A stretch of DNA of 64,000 bases from Thalassospira sp. MCCC 1A03138 (GTDB lineage: Bacteria > Pseudomonadota > Alphaproteobacteria > Rhodospirillales > Thalassospiraceae): the NCBI RefSeq assembly GCF_002115785.1, contig NZ_JFJY01000004.1, forward strand, positions 297,961-361,960. Reading direction: 5' to 3'. A model generated the notes under the pieces. The model made no database searches, had not been told where the DNA came from, and saw nothing but the letters and a program-made list of their open reading frames with translations. Positions 16,914 through 26,626 of the stretch are shown in pieces. The stretch's first letter is position 1; every line of letters begins with the position of its first letter. A program made the translations under genes and the position numbers.

Positions 16914-18584
16914 ATGCTCCGACGGCTTAGCATCCGAAATGTTGTTCTGATCGACAAGCTGGACCTTGATTTCCGCGACGGGCTTAGTGTGCTTACCGGG
17001 GAAACCGGTGCCGGGAAATCGATCCTGCTTGACTCGTTGGGGCTGGCACTTGGCGCACGCGCCGATAGCGGCCTTGTCCGACATGGTACGGACAAATGCA
17101 GCGTTACCGCAACCTTCACCCTGCCCGCCGGTCATCCGGTTTACAGGCTTCTGGCCGAACAGGATATCGAGGTTGAGGACGACGAACTGGTGGTGCGTCG
17201 TGTTGTCACCTCCGACGGGCGTTCGCGCGCCTATGTCAATGATCAGTCGGTATCAGTCGGGTTGCTGCGCGATGTCGGCAATTACTGTGTCGAAATTCAG
17301 GGCCAGTTTGACCAGCACGGTTTACTGGATCCGACCACCCATCGTGCGACCCTTGATGCGCACGGCAATCTTGGCAGCCTGGCACTTACGGTGCGCGATC
17401 AGTGGCGCGCATGGCGCGATACGCAAAAGGAACTGACCGCGGCGACCAACCGGATCAACAAGGCGCGCGAAGAAGAAGAATGGCTGCGCCACGCGGTTGA
17501 CGAACTTGAAAAGCTTGGCCCCGAAGAAGGCGAAGAAGAACGCCTTGCCGAGGAACGCCAGTTCCTGATGCATGGGGAAAAGCTTGTTGCAGCCCTGAAT
17601 GATGCCGCGGGCGAACTTTCGCGCGGCAAGGGTGCCGAAAGTGCGCTTCGCAGTGCGCAGCGCCATCTTGAACGCGAATTGCAAAAGGCCGAAGGCCGGT
17701 TTGAACCGATCATCGAGGCACTGGACCGTGCCGCCATCGAACTTGAAGAAGCATCGCGTGCGATATCGGTTACCCTTGCAGACCTGAATGTCGATACCGG
17801 GCAGCAGGAAACGGTTGAGGAACGGTTGTTTGCGTTGCGCGCGGCCGCGCGCAAATACAATGTACCGGTTGATGGGCTGAATGGCCTGATGAAGGAATAC
17901 CGCAGCCAGATCGATCAGCTTGAATTCGGTGAAAAGGAATTATCGCGCCTGACGGCTGCCGTTGCCGAACACCGCGCGGCCTTTATCGATGCCGCGCAAA
18001 AGCTTCATGGCGCACGCAAAGCCGCGGCCGAGACCCTTGATACCGCCATTAATGCCGAACTGCCGCCGCTTCGTATGGAAAAGGCGCGGTTTGTTACCGA
18101 CATTGCCGAACTGGAAGAAAACGAATGGGGTATCGACGGGATTGATCGCGTCCAGTTCATGGTTGCCACCAACCCCGGCAGTCCGGCGGGGCCGCTGAAC
18201 AAAATCGCGTCCGGTGGTGAGCTTTCGCGCTTCCTGCTTGCTCTCAAGGTAGTTCTGGCGCGGGTTTCCGCGGTGCCGAGCCTTGTGTTTGATGAAGTCG
18301 ACAGTGGTGTTGGCGGCGCAACAGCCGCCGCGATTGGCGAACGGTTGCATTTGCTGGCCGGGGAACGCCAGATTCTTGTGATTACGCACAGCCCACAGGT
18401 CGCCGCACGTGGACGCACCCACTTCAATATTGCCAAAAGCGAAAATGACGGCAGCATGGTGACCCGTGTGAACGAGCTGGTCGATGGTGCCCGACGCGAA
18501 GAAATCGCAAGGATGCTGGCCGGTCATTCGATCACCGCCGAAGCCCGTGCTGCGGCCGATAGCCTTTTAGACCAACCCCGCTAG
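16914..18584 (+). CDS. recN: DNA repair protein RecN
   Basis: 556-residue SMC-like ATPase acting in double-strand-break repair. Walker A GETGAGKS (29-36) sits in the N-terminal head, a long Glu/Lys/Ala-rich coiled coil spans the middle, and the C-terminal head has the signature IASGGELSRFLLALKV, Walker B LVFDEVDSGVGG and ITHSPQVAARG. The ribosome binding site at the ATG is weak. Length is normal for the family. Confidence 0.95.
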   Translation: MLRRLSIRNVVLIDKLDLDFRDGLSVLTGETGAGKSILLDSLGLALGARADSGLVRHGTDKCSVTATFTLPAGHPVYRLLAEQDIEVEDDELVVRRVVTSDGRSRAYVNDQSVSVGLLRDVGNYCVEIQGQFDQHGLLDPTTHRATLDAHGNLGSLALTVRDQWRAWRDTQKELTAATNRINKAREEEEWLRHAVDELEKLGPEEGEEERLAEERQFLMHGEKLVAALNDAAGELSRGKGAESALRSAQRHLERELQKAEGRFEPIIEALDRAAIELEEASRAISVTLADLNVDTGQQETVEERLFALRAAARKYNVPVDGLNGLMKEYRSQIDQLEFGEKELSRLTAAVAEHRAAFIDAAQKLHGARKAAAETLDTAINAELPPLRMEKARFVTDIAELEENEWGIDGIDRVQFMVATNPGSPAGPLNKIASGGELSRFLLALKVVLARVSAVPSLVFDEVDSGVGGATAAAIGERLHLLAGERQILVITHSPQVAARGRTHFNIAKSENDGSMVTRVNELVDGARREEIARMLAGHSITAEARAAADSLLDQPR

Positions 18585-18627
18585 AACGTTTGACAGGGTA
18601 TTTTCCCTGCCCGTTCCAGCCGCTTGA

Positions 18628-20745
<2,118 letters not shown>

Positions 20746-20779
20746 TCAGCGCGGGCAAAGCGGAAGGAAAACGTATCCT

Positions 20780-21172
20780 ATGGAAGACCTTGGCAGCTTT
20801 TTTCGCCGCTATGCCGATGCACATCTTAAATTCGAAGCAGACGCCCTTGATGCGTTTTATCACTTCCCGTGCCTGATCAATGACCTGATGGGGGTTCATG
20901 CCATCGGATCAGTCGAGGATCTGCATACATACAATCAGTCGTTTTTTGATGAATTGAAAAATGCCGATCTGGCGATGGCGAAATCGATGCTGGTCGAACA
21001 GCATTCCGCCCTGCCCGGCGGATCGCGCGCGATCGTGTCGTTCCGGTTCGGCAATTCGGAAAACAATCTGATCTTTGATTGTGATTATGCCTTTGCCCTG
21101 CTCAAACAGGACGAGACATGGAAAATCGTTTTTGCCCAGCTTGACGAGATCCGATACAGCGACCTTTATTAG
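20780..21172 (+). CDS. Small NTF2-like (SnoaL/DUF4440-type) protein of unknown function
   Basis: 130 residues with GGAAGGAAAA upstream. The pattern FFRRYADAHLKFEADALDAFYHFPCLIND, then a basic strand-rich half ending ETWKIVFAQLDEIRYSDLY, resembles the cone-shaped NTF2-like fold. No catalytic residues can be named. It lies 34 bases after ligA and may share its transcript. Its TAG stop overlaps the stop of the convergent gene by four bases. The fold call is an inference from sequence style. Confidence 0.7.
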   Translation: MEDLGSFFRRYADAHLKFEADALDAFYHFPCLINDLMGVHAIGSVEDLHTYNQSFFDELKNADLAMAKSMLVEQHSALPGGSRAIVSFRFGNSENNLIFDCDYAFALLKQDETWKIVFAQLDEIRYSDLY

Positions 21173-22383
21173 GCGCGCGCACGCCCCAGGGTCAGACGCG
21201 CACGGGGCAGATCTTTCGCTGTGGCTTTGCCCAGTACCCGTTCAATTTCAACGGGCGCATCAAGAAAACCTGCCAATCCATACCCTTGAAAGTATGAAAC
21301 GCCTGCCTGCACACCGGCTTCGATCTGCGCCACTGTCTCACAGCGGCAGAAAACTATTTTATTGATCAGATCGGACGAACATTGGTCGAGTGTCTGCCTG
21401 ATTTCATCGGGTTCGCAATCCGCCACATGCAGTTTGATGAAGTCGGCGATTTCAGTTTCCTTGGCCAGAAGCTGTGTCAACCGCGACAGCGGAACACGAT
21501 CAAAGGCCAGTCGAATGCCATGCCTTTGAAAACGTGACAGAATTCCCTGACGTACTTTGGGATTGTTTCGCCACATCAGCAACGGGATTTCCACCGTTAA
21601 CTTGCGAAGCTGACGGGATGGAATGGTTTTGATCATTCGCTGAAAATTGGCGCTGACAACAGCCACAGGATTCAGGTTCAGAAACCGCGCAACCTCACCC
21701 GTATAGTTTTCCTTGGTGACGTAGGATAGAACCCGGTTATCCAGAAGCTCTGTAAAACGCGCGAACATCCATTCATCGTTGAGGATTTCCTTGCCCGAGA
21801 TCTCTTCCATCGCGGCAATAGAAACCCAGAACTCCTCACCGGCAAGCGCAGGCGCGCTTTCCGGCTGCAATTCCCAGATCAGTTGGCTGCGAATGTGCAT
21901 CGAGATGTCAGCCTGGCCAATGATCCGCTCGATTTCGACGAGTTGCCCAAGCTGGATGACGTTTTTTGGTGGTGCCAGATAGAAATCAAGGAAGTCTTCG
22001 GCGTTCTCGCGTGTGATGGCCCGCATATGACCGACACAGCAGAGCGCAAAAGCAGATGCTTCCTCACTAAGATCGAAGACCTTGCAGTCAAGGCCACCAT
22101 ATCGACGTGCCAGCAAAAATGTTCGTACATTTTCGACCAGTTCTTCCATTCGGCTGCGCTGGTCATTTGGCATCGTCAGGACGAATGTGTGGTCTGATAA
22201 AATGCGCGGCGTCAGGTTTTGCAGACAGCCATATTGAAAGTAGCGAACAAATGAACAAAAAACCGTCCGGCTTCGTGTCGTCGGCACACTTGTAAAATCA
22301 AGAACGAACGCGCAATGGTCAGGTTTATGAAGGCCGGATTTTTGAATACTGGCGAGCAACTCTTTCGGGACTGTTCTATTCAT
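21169..22383 (-). CDS. Degenerate EAL-like domain protein
   Basis: 404 residues. The C-terminal half follows the outline of EAL (cyclic-di-GMP phosphodiesterase) domains: QRHGIRLAFDRVPLSRL, DFIKLHVADCE, and SYFQGYGLAGFLD, which matches the usual QGY..P end. The catalytic EAL motif is absent and the AEGVET segment reads FCRCET, so activity is unlikely. The N-terminal half has no recognisable domain. The ATG at 22383 follows AGGGG. A role as c-di-GMP sensor or protein partner is possible; function is unknown. Confidence 0.7.
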   Translation of the reverse strand: MNRTVPKELLASIQKSGLHKPDHCAFVLDFTSVPTTRSRTVFCSFVRYFQYGCLQNLTPRILSDHTFVLTMPNDQRSRMEELVENVRTFLLARRYGGLDCKVFDLSEEASAFALCCVGHMRAITRENAEDFLDFYLAPPKNVIQLGQLVEIERIIGQADISMHIRSQLIWELQPESAPALAGEEFWVSIAAMEEISGKEILNDEWMFARFTELLDNRVLSYVTKENYTGEVARFLNLNPVAVVSANFQRMIKTIPSRQLRKLTVEIPLLMWRNNPKVRQGILSRFQRHGIRLAFDRVPLSRLTQLLAKETEIADFIKLHVADCEPDEIRQTLDQCSSDLINKIVFCRCETVAQIEAGVQAGVSYFQGYGLAGFLDAPVEIERVLGKATAKDLPRARLTLGRARA

Positions 22384-22694
22384 CCAAGGACCCCTAACGA
22401 TGCAACTTCATTGTATGTGTCGCTGTTGATCGCGACTTCCTTTAGCGTCCCGGTCTGTGAATTGGATCGTGCTAGGCACGAGTCAAGAGTTACTCTATAC
22501 TTTAATATAGTACATATCTCTACGGAATCTAATGTGTCCATGTCAAGTAATGGTTGACCAGGCACATGACGTTGAATTGACGATCAGTCACTTAAGATTC
22601 GTACTCAACTGCCGCTGGAACCAACACTTTCTTTGATTTCTGCCGACAGACAGAACACGATAGATACTTGGCCGATCACACAGTCAGATAAACC
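22384..22694. other. 311-base divergent spacer with short palindromes
   Basis: Holds TCGTGC-3-GCACGA (22467-22481) and the odd palindrome AGAGT-T-ACTCT (22487-22497), then CTATA-6-TATAG just beyond. These could be operators or promoter elements for the EAL-like gene and the nuclease-like gene on either side. I see no coding potential and no convincing -35/-10 pair. Confidence 0.35.
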
Positions 22695-23246
22695 ATGAGC
22701 CCGATGCATTTCTTCAAAACCATGCTTGTTCTGGGAACGGTTGCGGCCTTGTTCGTCGCGAGTCCGGCACTAGCCGACCCCGATTTCGATGAACTGGTTG
22801 GCAAGGCGCGTGCGGTTGATGGCGACACGCTGGAGTTTGGTTTCAAACGCGTTGATCTTTGGGGGGCGGACGCGCTTGAACGGTTTCAGCGGTGCATCGT
22901 GAATGGTCAAACCACGGCATGCGGCGCAGATGCATGGCAGGTCGTTACCAATTTGATTGCAGCCGGGCCAATCACCTGCAAGGTGCAGGGCAAGAACCGG
23001 TACCATCGCAACATGGCGATCTGTCGCAATGCCAACGGGATTGATATCGGCCAAAGCATGATTGCACGCGGCATGGCCGTGGCACGGACCAACGAAATGC
23101 CATCTTATGCTGCGGCTGAAAAGAGCGCACGCCAAAGCCGTTCAGGGGTATGGGCCGGGCAGTTCATCGACCCGCTGCTGTGGCGACGCGGTGAACGGTT
23201 GCCGGAACATCAAACCGAAGTCCGCCGCTGGCAACGCGACGAATAA
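22695..23246 (+). CDS. Exported thermonuclease-like (SNase family) protein
   Basis: 183 residues with a signal peptide ending near ASPALADPD. The SNase core is visible: AVDGDTLEF, VDLWGADALERFQ, KNRYHRNMAIC and an SRSGVWAGQF-type C-terminus. The usual motif is V-R-L-x-G-I-D-A-P-E; here the catalytic Arg position is Asp54 while the Glu (Glu62) remains. Nuclease activity is therefore doubtful. Such secreted SNase-like proteins are common in alphaproteobacteria. Confidence 0.82.
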   Translation: MSPMHFFKTMLVLGTVAALFVASPALADPDFDELVGKARAVDGDTLEFGFKRVDLWGADALERFQRCIVNGQTTACGADAWQVVTNLIAAGPITCKVQGKNRYHRNMAICRNANGIDIGQSMIARGMAVARTNEMPSYAAAEKSARQSRSGVWAGQFIDPLLWRRGERLPEHQTEVRRWQRDE

Positions 23247-23255
23247 GGGCCGCGA

Positions 23256-24302
23256 TCAGGCACCTTTGCCCGATGCATCCGCTGCCGGGCCGCGGTCGGT
23301 ATCTGCCGCGTTGACGTCATTCGAACCACGACCGGTTGCCGAAAAGAACGGCCGGGCCAGCAACCGGCCAAGACCAGCCAGTGTGACGCCATTCTTGATA
23401 GACGCAACGCCGACAATAACCACAGCAAAGCCAAGCGCCTGCGGTGCCGTCAGCACCTCGCCCAACAGGAGCCATGCGGCAAAGAATGTCATGGCAGGGC
23501 CCGAAAGCGAAATCAGTGCTGCCTGTGTCGCACCGATCCGCCGAATACCTTCAAACAGCAGAAAGAACGGGATCACCGTACAGAAGATCGAAATGCCCGC
23601 GGTCCACAAAACCCCATCGACATTCAGATTTAGCGGCTTGGTGACGATCAGTTCATAGATGATCATTGATACACCTGCCATGGTATTGACCAGGGCCGCA
23701 AAATGCATCGACCCAATGACCGAAATCATCCGCTGCCCGAAATAAAGGTAACAGGCATAAGTCAGGGCCGAGGCAAACGCCAAAGAAGCCCCCAGCCAAA
23801 GCTGATCTGAAACAGCACCGATCCCGTTGGGGGCGAGAACCAGTACCAACCCGATATAAGTGACGACAAAGCAGACAAACTGGCGCAAGGGAGGAAGCCG
23901 CCACTTATGCAGGCATTCAAGGATCAGAACGATGGCCGGGAATGTGAAAAGCACGATCCGAGAGACGGTGACATCAATCACCGACACCGCGGTAAAATCA
24001 AACAGGGCCGCGGCAAAGAACAGCCCGCCATAAAGCGCCCCCCAGAGAATATCGACCGGCTTCATCGTACGTTCGCCCGGGCGGTGTTTGCCAAACAGAT
24101 AAACACCGATCCAGAAAAACGGCATCGCGATCAAAAAGCGCAACAGCAGCAAACCATCCACCGTCATGCCGGTGGCATAAACGTATTTCGCCAACAGCCC
24201 CTTCATTGCGAATGCCACAGTCGACAGCAATACAAGGGTCAGGGCCGAACCCGATGGTTTTGCCACGGATTTGGCATCTGCTGGCGCGGATGGTTTTGTC
24301 AT
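23256..24302 (-). CDS. EamA/DMT family transporter
   Basis: 348 residues with about ten membrane spans in two EamA repeats of five (for example LLSTVAFAMKGLLAKYVYATG in the first and ISLSGPAMTFFAAWLLLGEVLTAPQALGFAVVIVG in the second). The DMT superfamily exports amino acids, sugars and similar metabolites; the substrate cannot be read here. It is divergent from a LysR regulator, which probably controls it. The hydrophilic C-terminal tail of about 30 residues is unremarkable. Confidence 0.88.
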   Translation of the reverse strand: MTKPSAPADAKSVAKPSGSALTLVLLSTVAFAMKGLLAKYVYATGMTVDGLLLLRFLIAMPFFWIGVYLFGKHRPGERTMKPVDILWGALYGGLFFAAALFDFTAVSVIDVTVSRIVLFTFPAIVLILECLHKWRLPPLRQFVCFVVTYIGLVLVLAPNGIGAVSDQLWLGASLAFASALTYACYLYFGQRMISVIGSMHFAALVNTMAGVSMIIYELIVTKPLNLNVDGVLWTAGISIFCTVIPFFLLFEGIRRIGATQAALISLSGPAMTFFAAWLLLGEVLTAPQALGFAVVIVGVASIKNGVTLAGLGRLLARPFFSATGRGSNDVNAADTDRGPAADASGKGA

Positions 24303-24356
24303 TGTTGTCTCCGGTCTCTCTTGGCCTTAACTATCTGCCGCGCTTAGCCATTATTC

Positions 24357-24427
24357 AATTCGAATTAAATGTTATCAGATATCAGGATTTGCTATATCTA
24401 ACGACACATAAGCCGGTTCATATGTGT
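24357..24427. promoter_or_regulatory. Palindromes in the EamA/LysR divergent spacer
   Basis: AATTCGAATT (24357-24366) is a perfect 10-bp palindrome, and ACACATA-10-TATGTGT (24404-24427) is a 7-bp inverted repeat ending 16 bases before the LysR start. LysR regulators usually bind such dyads between themselves and a divergent target, so these are plausible recognition and activation sites. Assignment is inferred. Confidence 0.45.
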
Positions 24428-24443
24428 TTTGGATTGCAGATAA

Positions 24444-25349
24444 ATGGACATCAAACAGCTTCGAAGCTTTGTTCACATTGCCGAACTTGGCAGCCTGTCG
24501 CGCGCGGCCGACCGGCTGAACCTGTCGCAGCCAGCCCTTAGCCGACAGCTTAACCTTCTGGAAGAGGCACTTGATACCCGCCTGCTGGAACGGACCGGAC
24601 GCGGGGTCAAACTGACCGAAGCCGGTCAGATGCTGGCCGAACGGGCACGGGTTATTCTGGGTGATCTGGCGCGCCTCGAAGCCGACCTGTCGGCCCGACG
24701 CAGCAAGGTAACCGGTCATGTCCATGTCGGTGTGCCGCCCAGTGCCGGGATCGTCATCACCGGTGCGCTGGTCGAAGCATTGCGCGAACGCTATCCCGAT
24801 CTGAACATCTCGATTGCCGAGGATCTGACAGGTGACGTGCAGGAAGGATTGCTATCGGGTCGCCTTGATATCGGCATCCTGCATGACGGCATGATATCGC
24901 GCAGCCTGCATGCCGAACCATTGTGGCGCGAGGACCTGTTTCTGATTTCCCATCCGTCGCGCGTCGGCGAAGGCGAAACCGAAATTGCCTATGAAGATGT
25001 ATTAACCCTACCGCTTATCATGCCAACGCCAAAACACGGGTTGCGCGCCAAGATGCAGGAAGCCGCATTCCGTGCCGGTCGCCCCCTGACCCCGGTGGTC
25101 GAGGCCGACGCATTACGGGTTCTGGTCGATCTGGTCCATCGCGATCTGGGGCATACGGTTTTGCCACGAAGCTCATTGGTGATGGAATTATCGACCGGGC
25201 GGCTCAAGGCACGGCGGATCGTCAATCCGCAATTGTCGCGCAAGGTGATGCTGTCCTGGCTTCAGGATCGCCCACTCAGTACCGGGGCCAAAGCCGTGCT
25301 TGATACATTGCGCGATCTGGCGGGCACCATGCCGATGGCTGATAACTGA
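24444..25349 (+). CDS. LysR family transcriptional regulator
   Basis: 301 residues. Residues 1-60 are the classic LysR helix-turn-helix (MDIKQLRSFVHIAELGSLSRAADRLNLSQPALSRQ region); the rest is the periplasmic-binding-like effector domain (VHVGVPPSAGIVITGALVEAL). The pattern is close to the Nac/CbL-like group. It is divergent from the EamA exporter and may regulate it. The ligand is unknown. Confidence 0.9.
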   Translation: MDIKQLRSFVHIAELGSLSRAADRLNLSQPALSRQLNLLEEALDTRLLERTGRGVKLTEAGQMLAERARVILGDLARLEADLSARRSKVTGHVHVGVPPSAGIVITGALVEALRERYPDLNISIAEDLTGDVQEGLLSGRLDIGILHDGMISRSLHAEPLWREDLFLISHPSRVGEGETEIAYEDVLTLPLIMPTPKHGLRAKMQEAAFRAGRPLTPVVEADALRVLVDLVHRDLGHTVLPRSSLVMELSTGRLKARRIVNPQLSRKVMLSWLQDRPLSTGAKAVLDTLRDLAGTMPMADN

Positions 25350-25355
25350 AAAACA

Positions 25356-25386
25356 AAACCCCGGCACGACGAACGTACCGGGGTTT
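25356..25386. terminator. Bidirectional terminator between LysR and aldo/keto reductase genes
   Basis: AAACCCCGG (25356-25364) pairs with CCGGGGTTT (25378-25386). It lies between two converging genes and has short A- and T-runs on both flanks, so it can serve both strands. Confidence 0.8.
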
Positions 25387-25407
25387 ACTGGAGGGGCTTT
25401 GGACTGA

Positions 25408-26463
25408 TCAGACCGGGGCTTCGGAATCAGATGATTTCTGCCACAGGTTCAGGCCACCATCGGTCGCGTATTTGTCGATTTCAGCCAGTTCCTCGGCACT
25501 GAATTCAAGGTTGTTCAGGGCATCGAGACTGTTATCAAGCTGTTCGACATGACGCGCCCCAATCAGGGCTGATGTGATTTCCGGGCGACGCAGCACCCAC
25601 GCAATCGCCATTTGAGCCAGTGTCTGACCACGGCGTTTGGCGATTTCGTTCAGGGCGCGCACACGGTTCAGGTTATCTTCGGACAACATGCCGGACTGGA
25701 ACGATCCTTCAAGGGCGGCACGGGAATTTTCCGGCACACCGTTCAGGTATTTGTTGGTCAGAAGCCCCTGCGCAAGCGGCGAAAACGCAATGCAGCCAAT
25801 GCCAAGTTCGGACAGGGTATCAAGCAGCCCTTCGGTTTCGACCCAGCGGTTCAGCATCGAATAGGATGGCTGATGAATGACGCAGGGCGTGCCCAGATCG
25901 GACAGGATCGCCTGCGCCTTGCGGGTCATTTCGGCGGAATAGGACGAAATGCCGACATAAAGCGCCTTGCCCGAACGTACGATCTGATCAAGTGCGCCCA
26001 TGGTTTCGGCAAGCGGCGTATTCGGATCAACACGGTGCGAATAAAAGATATCAACATAATCAAGCCCCATCCGCGACAGGCTTTGATCCAGACTTGAGAT
26101 CAGATATTTGCGCGAACCCCATTCGCCATACGGCCCCGGCCACATGCGATAGCCCGCCTTGGTCGAAATCACCAGTTCGTCGCGATGGGATTTAAGGTCC
26201 TTTGCCAGCACCTTGCCAAAGTTTTCCTCGGCCGATCCGGGGGGCGGGCCATAGTTGTTGGCAAGATCGAAATGGATGACACCGCGATCAAAGGCGCGCC
26301 GGATCATGGCGCGCTGCGTTTCAAAAACGTCAACACCACCGAAATTCTGCCAAAGACCCAGCGTGATCTGCGGCAGCATCAGGCCGCTTTTGCCAGACCG
26401 GTTATAGGTTGCATTGTCGTAACGTGCGGGATTGGCATTCCAGCCTTCTTCCACTGACGCCAT
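25408..26463 (-). CDS. Aldo/keto reductase (YghZ-like)
   Basis: 351-residue NADPH-dependent (beta/alpha)8 oxidoreductase. Catalytic elements are FDLANNYGPPPGSAEENFG (Asp and Tyr), the active-site Lys in VISTKAGY, and His in DIFYSHRVDP. SALIGAR near the C-terminus binds the coenzyme phosphate. The family includes L-glyceraldehyde-3-phosphate reductase YghZ. It stands alone between terminators, so its physiological substrate is unclear. Confidence 0.9.
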   Translation of the reverse strand: MASVEEGWNANPARYDNATYNRSGKSGLMLPQITLGLWQNFGGVDVFETQRAMIRRAFDRGVIHFDLANNYGPPPGSAEENFGKVLAKDLKSHRDELVISTKAGYRMWPGPYGEWGSRKYLISSLDQSLSRMGLDYVDIFYSHRVDPNTPLAETMGALDQIVRSGKALYVGISSYSAEMTRKAQAILSDLGTPCVIHQPSYSMLNRWVETEGLLDTLSELGIGCIAFSPLAQGLLTNKYLNGVPENSRAALEGSFQSGMLSEDNLNRVRALNEIAKRRGQTLAQMAIAWVLRRPEITSALIGARHVEQLDNSLDALNNLEFSAEELAEIDKYATDGGLNLWQKSSDSEAPV

Positions 26464-26569
26464 TTATTCCTCCTGCCTATTTTCTTTTGGGGTCATGCCC
26501 GCAATTGAATCGATCCAATGTTTTATTCATAAGGCAAAAAGACCCCGCTGTCAGGCGTGTTAAAATGAA

Positions 26570-26598
26570 AAAACCGCCCCGATATGTCGGGACGGTTT
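26570..26598 (-). terminator. Rho-independent terminator after the aminopeptidase gene
   Basis: AAAACCG-CCCCGA / TCGGGA-CGGTTTT with a 4-base loop and one mismatch. It ends about 28 bases past the aminopeptidase stop on the minus strand. The flanking A-run gives U residues on the minus-strand transcript. Confidence 0.8.
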
Positions 26599-26626
26599 TG
26601 CATTGTGCCTTGCCTGAAGACCGAAC

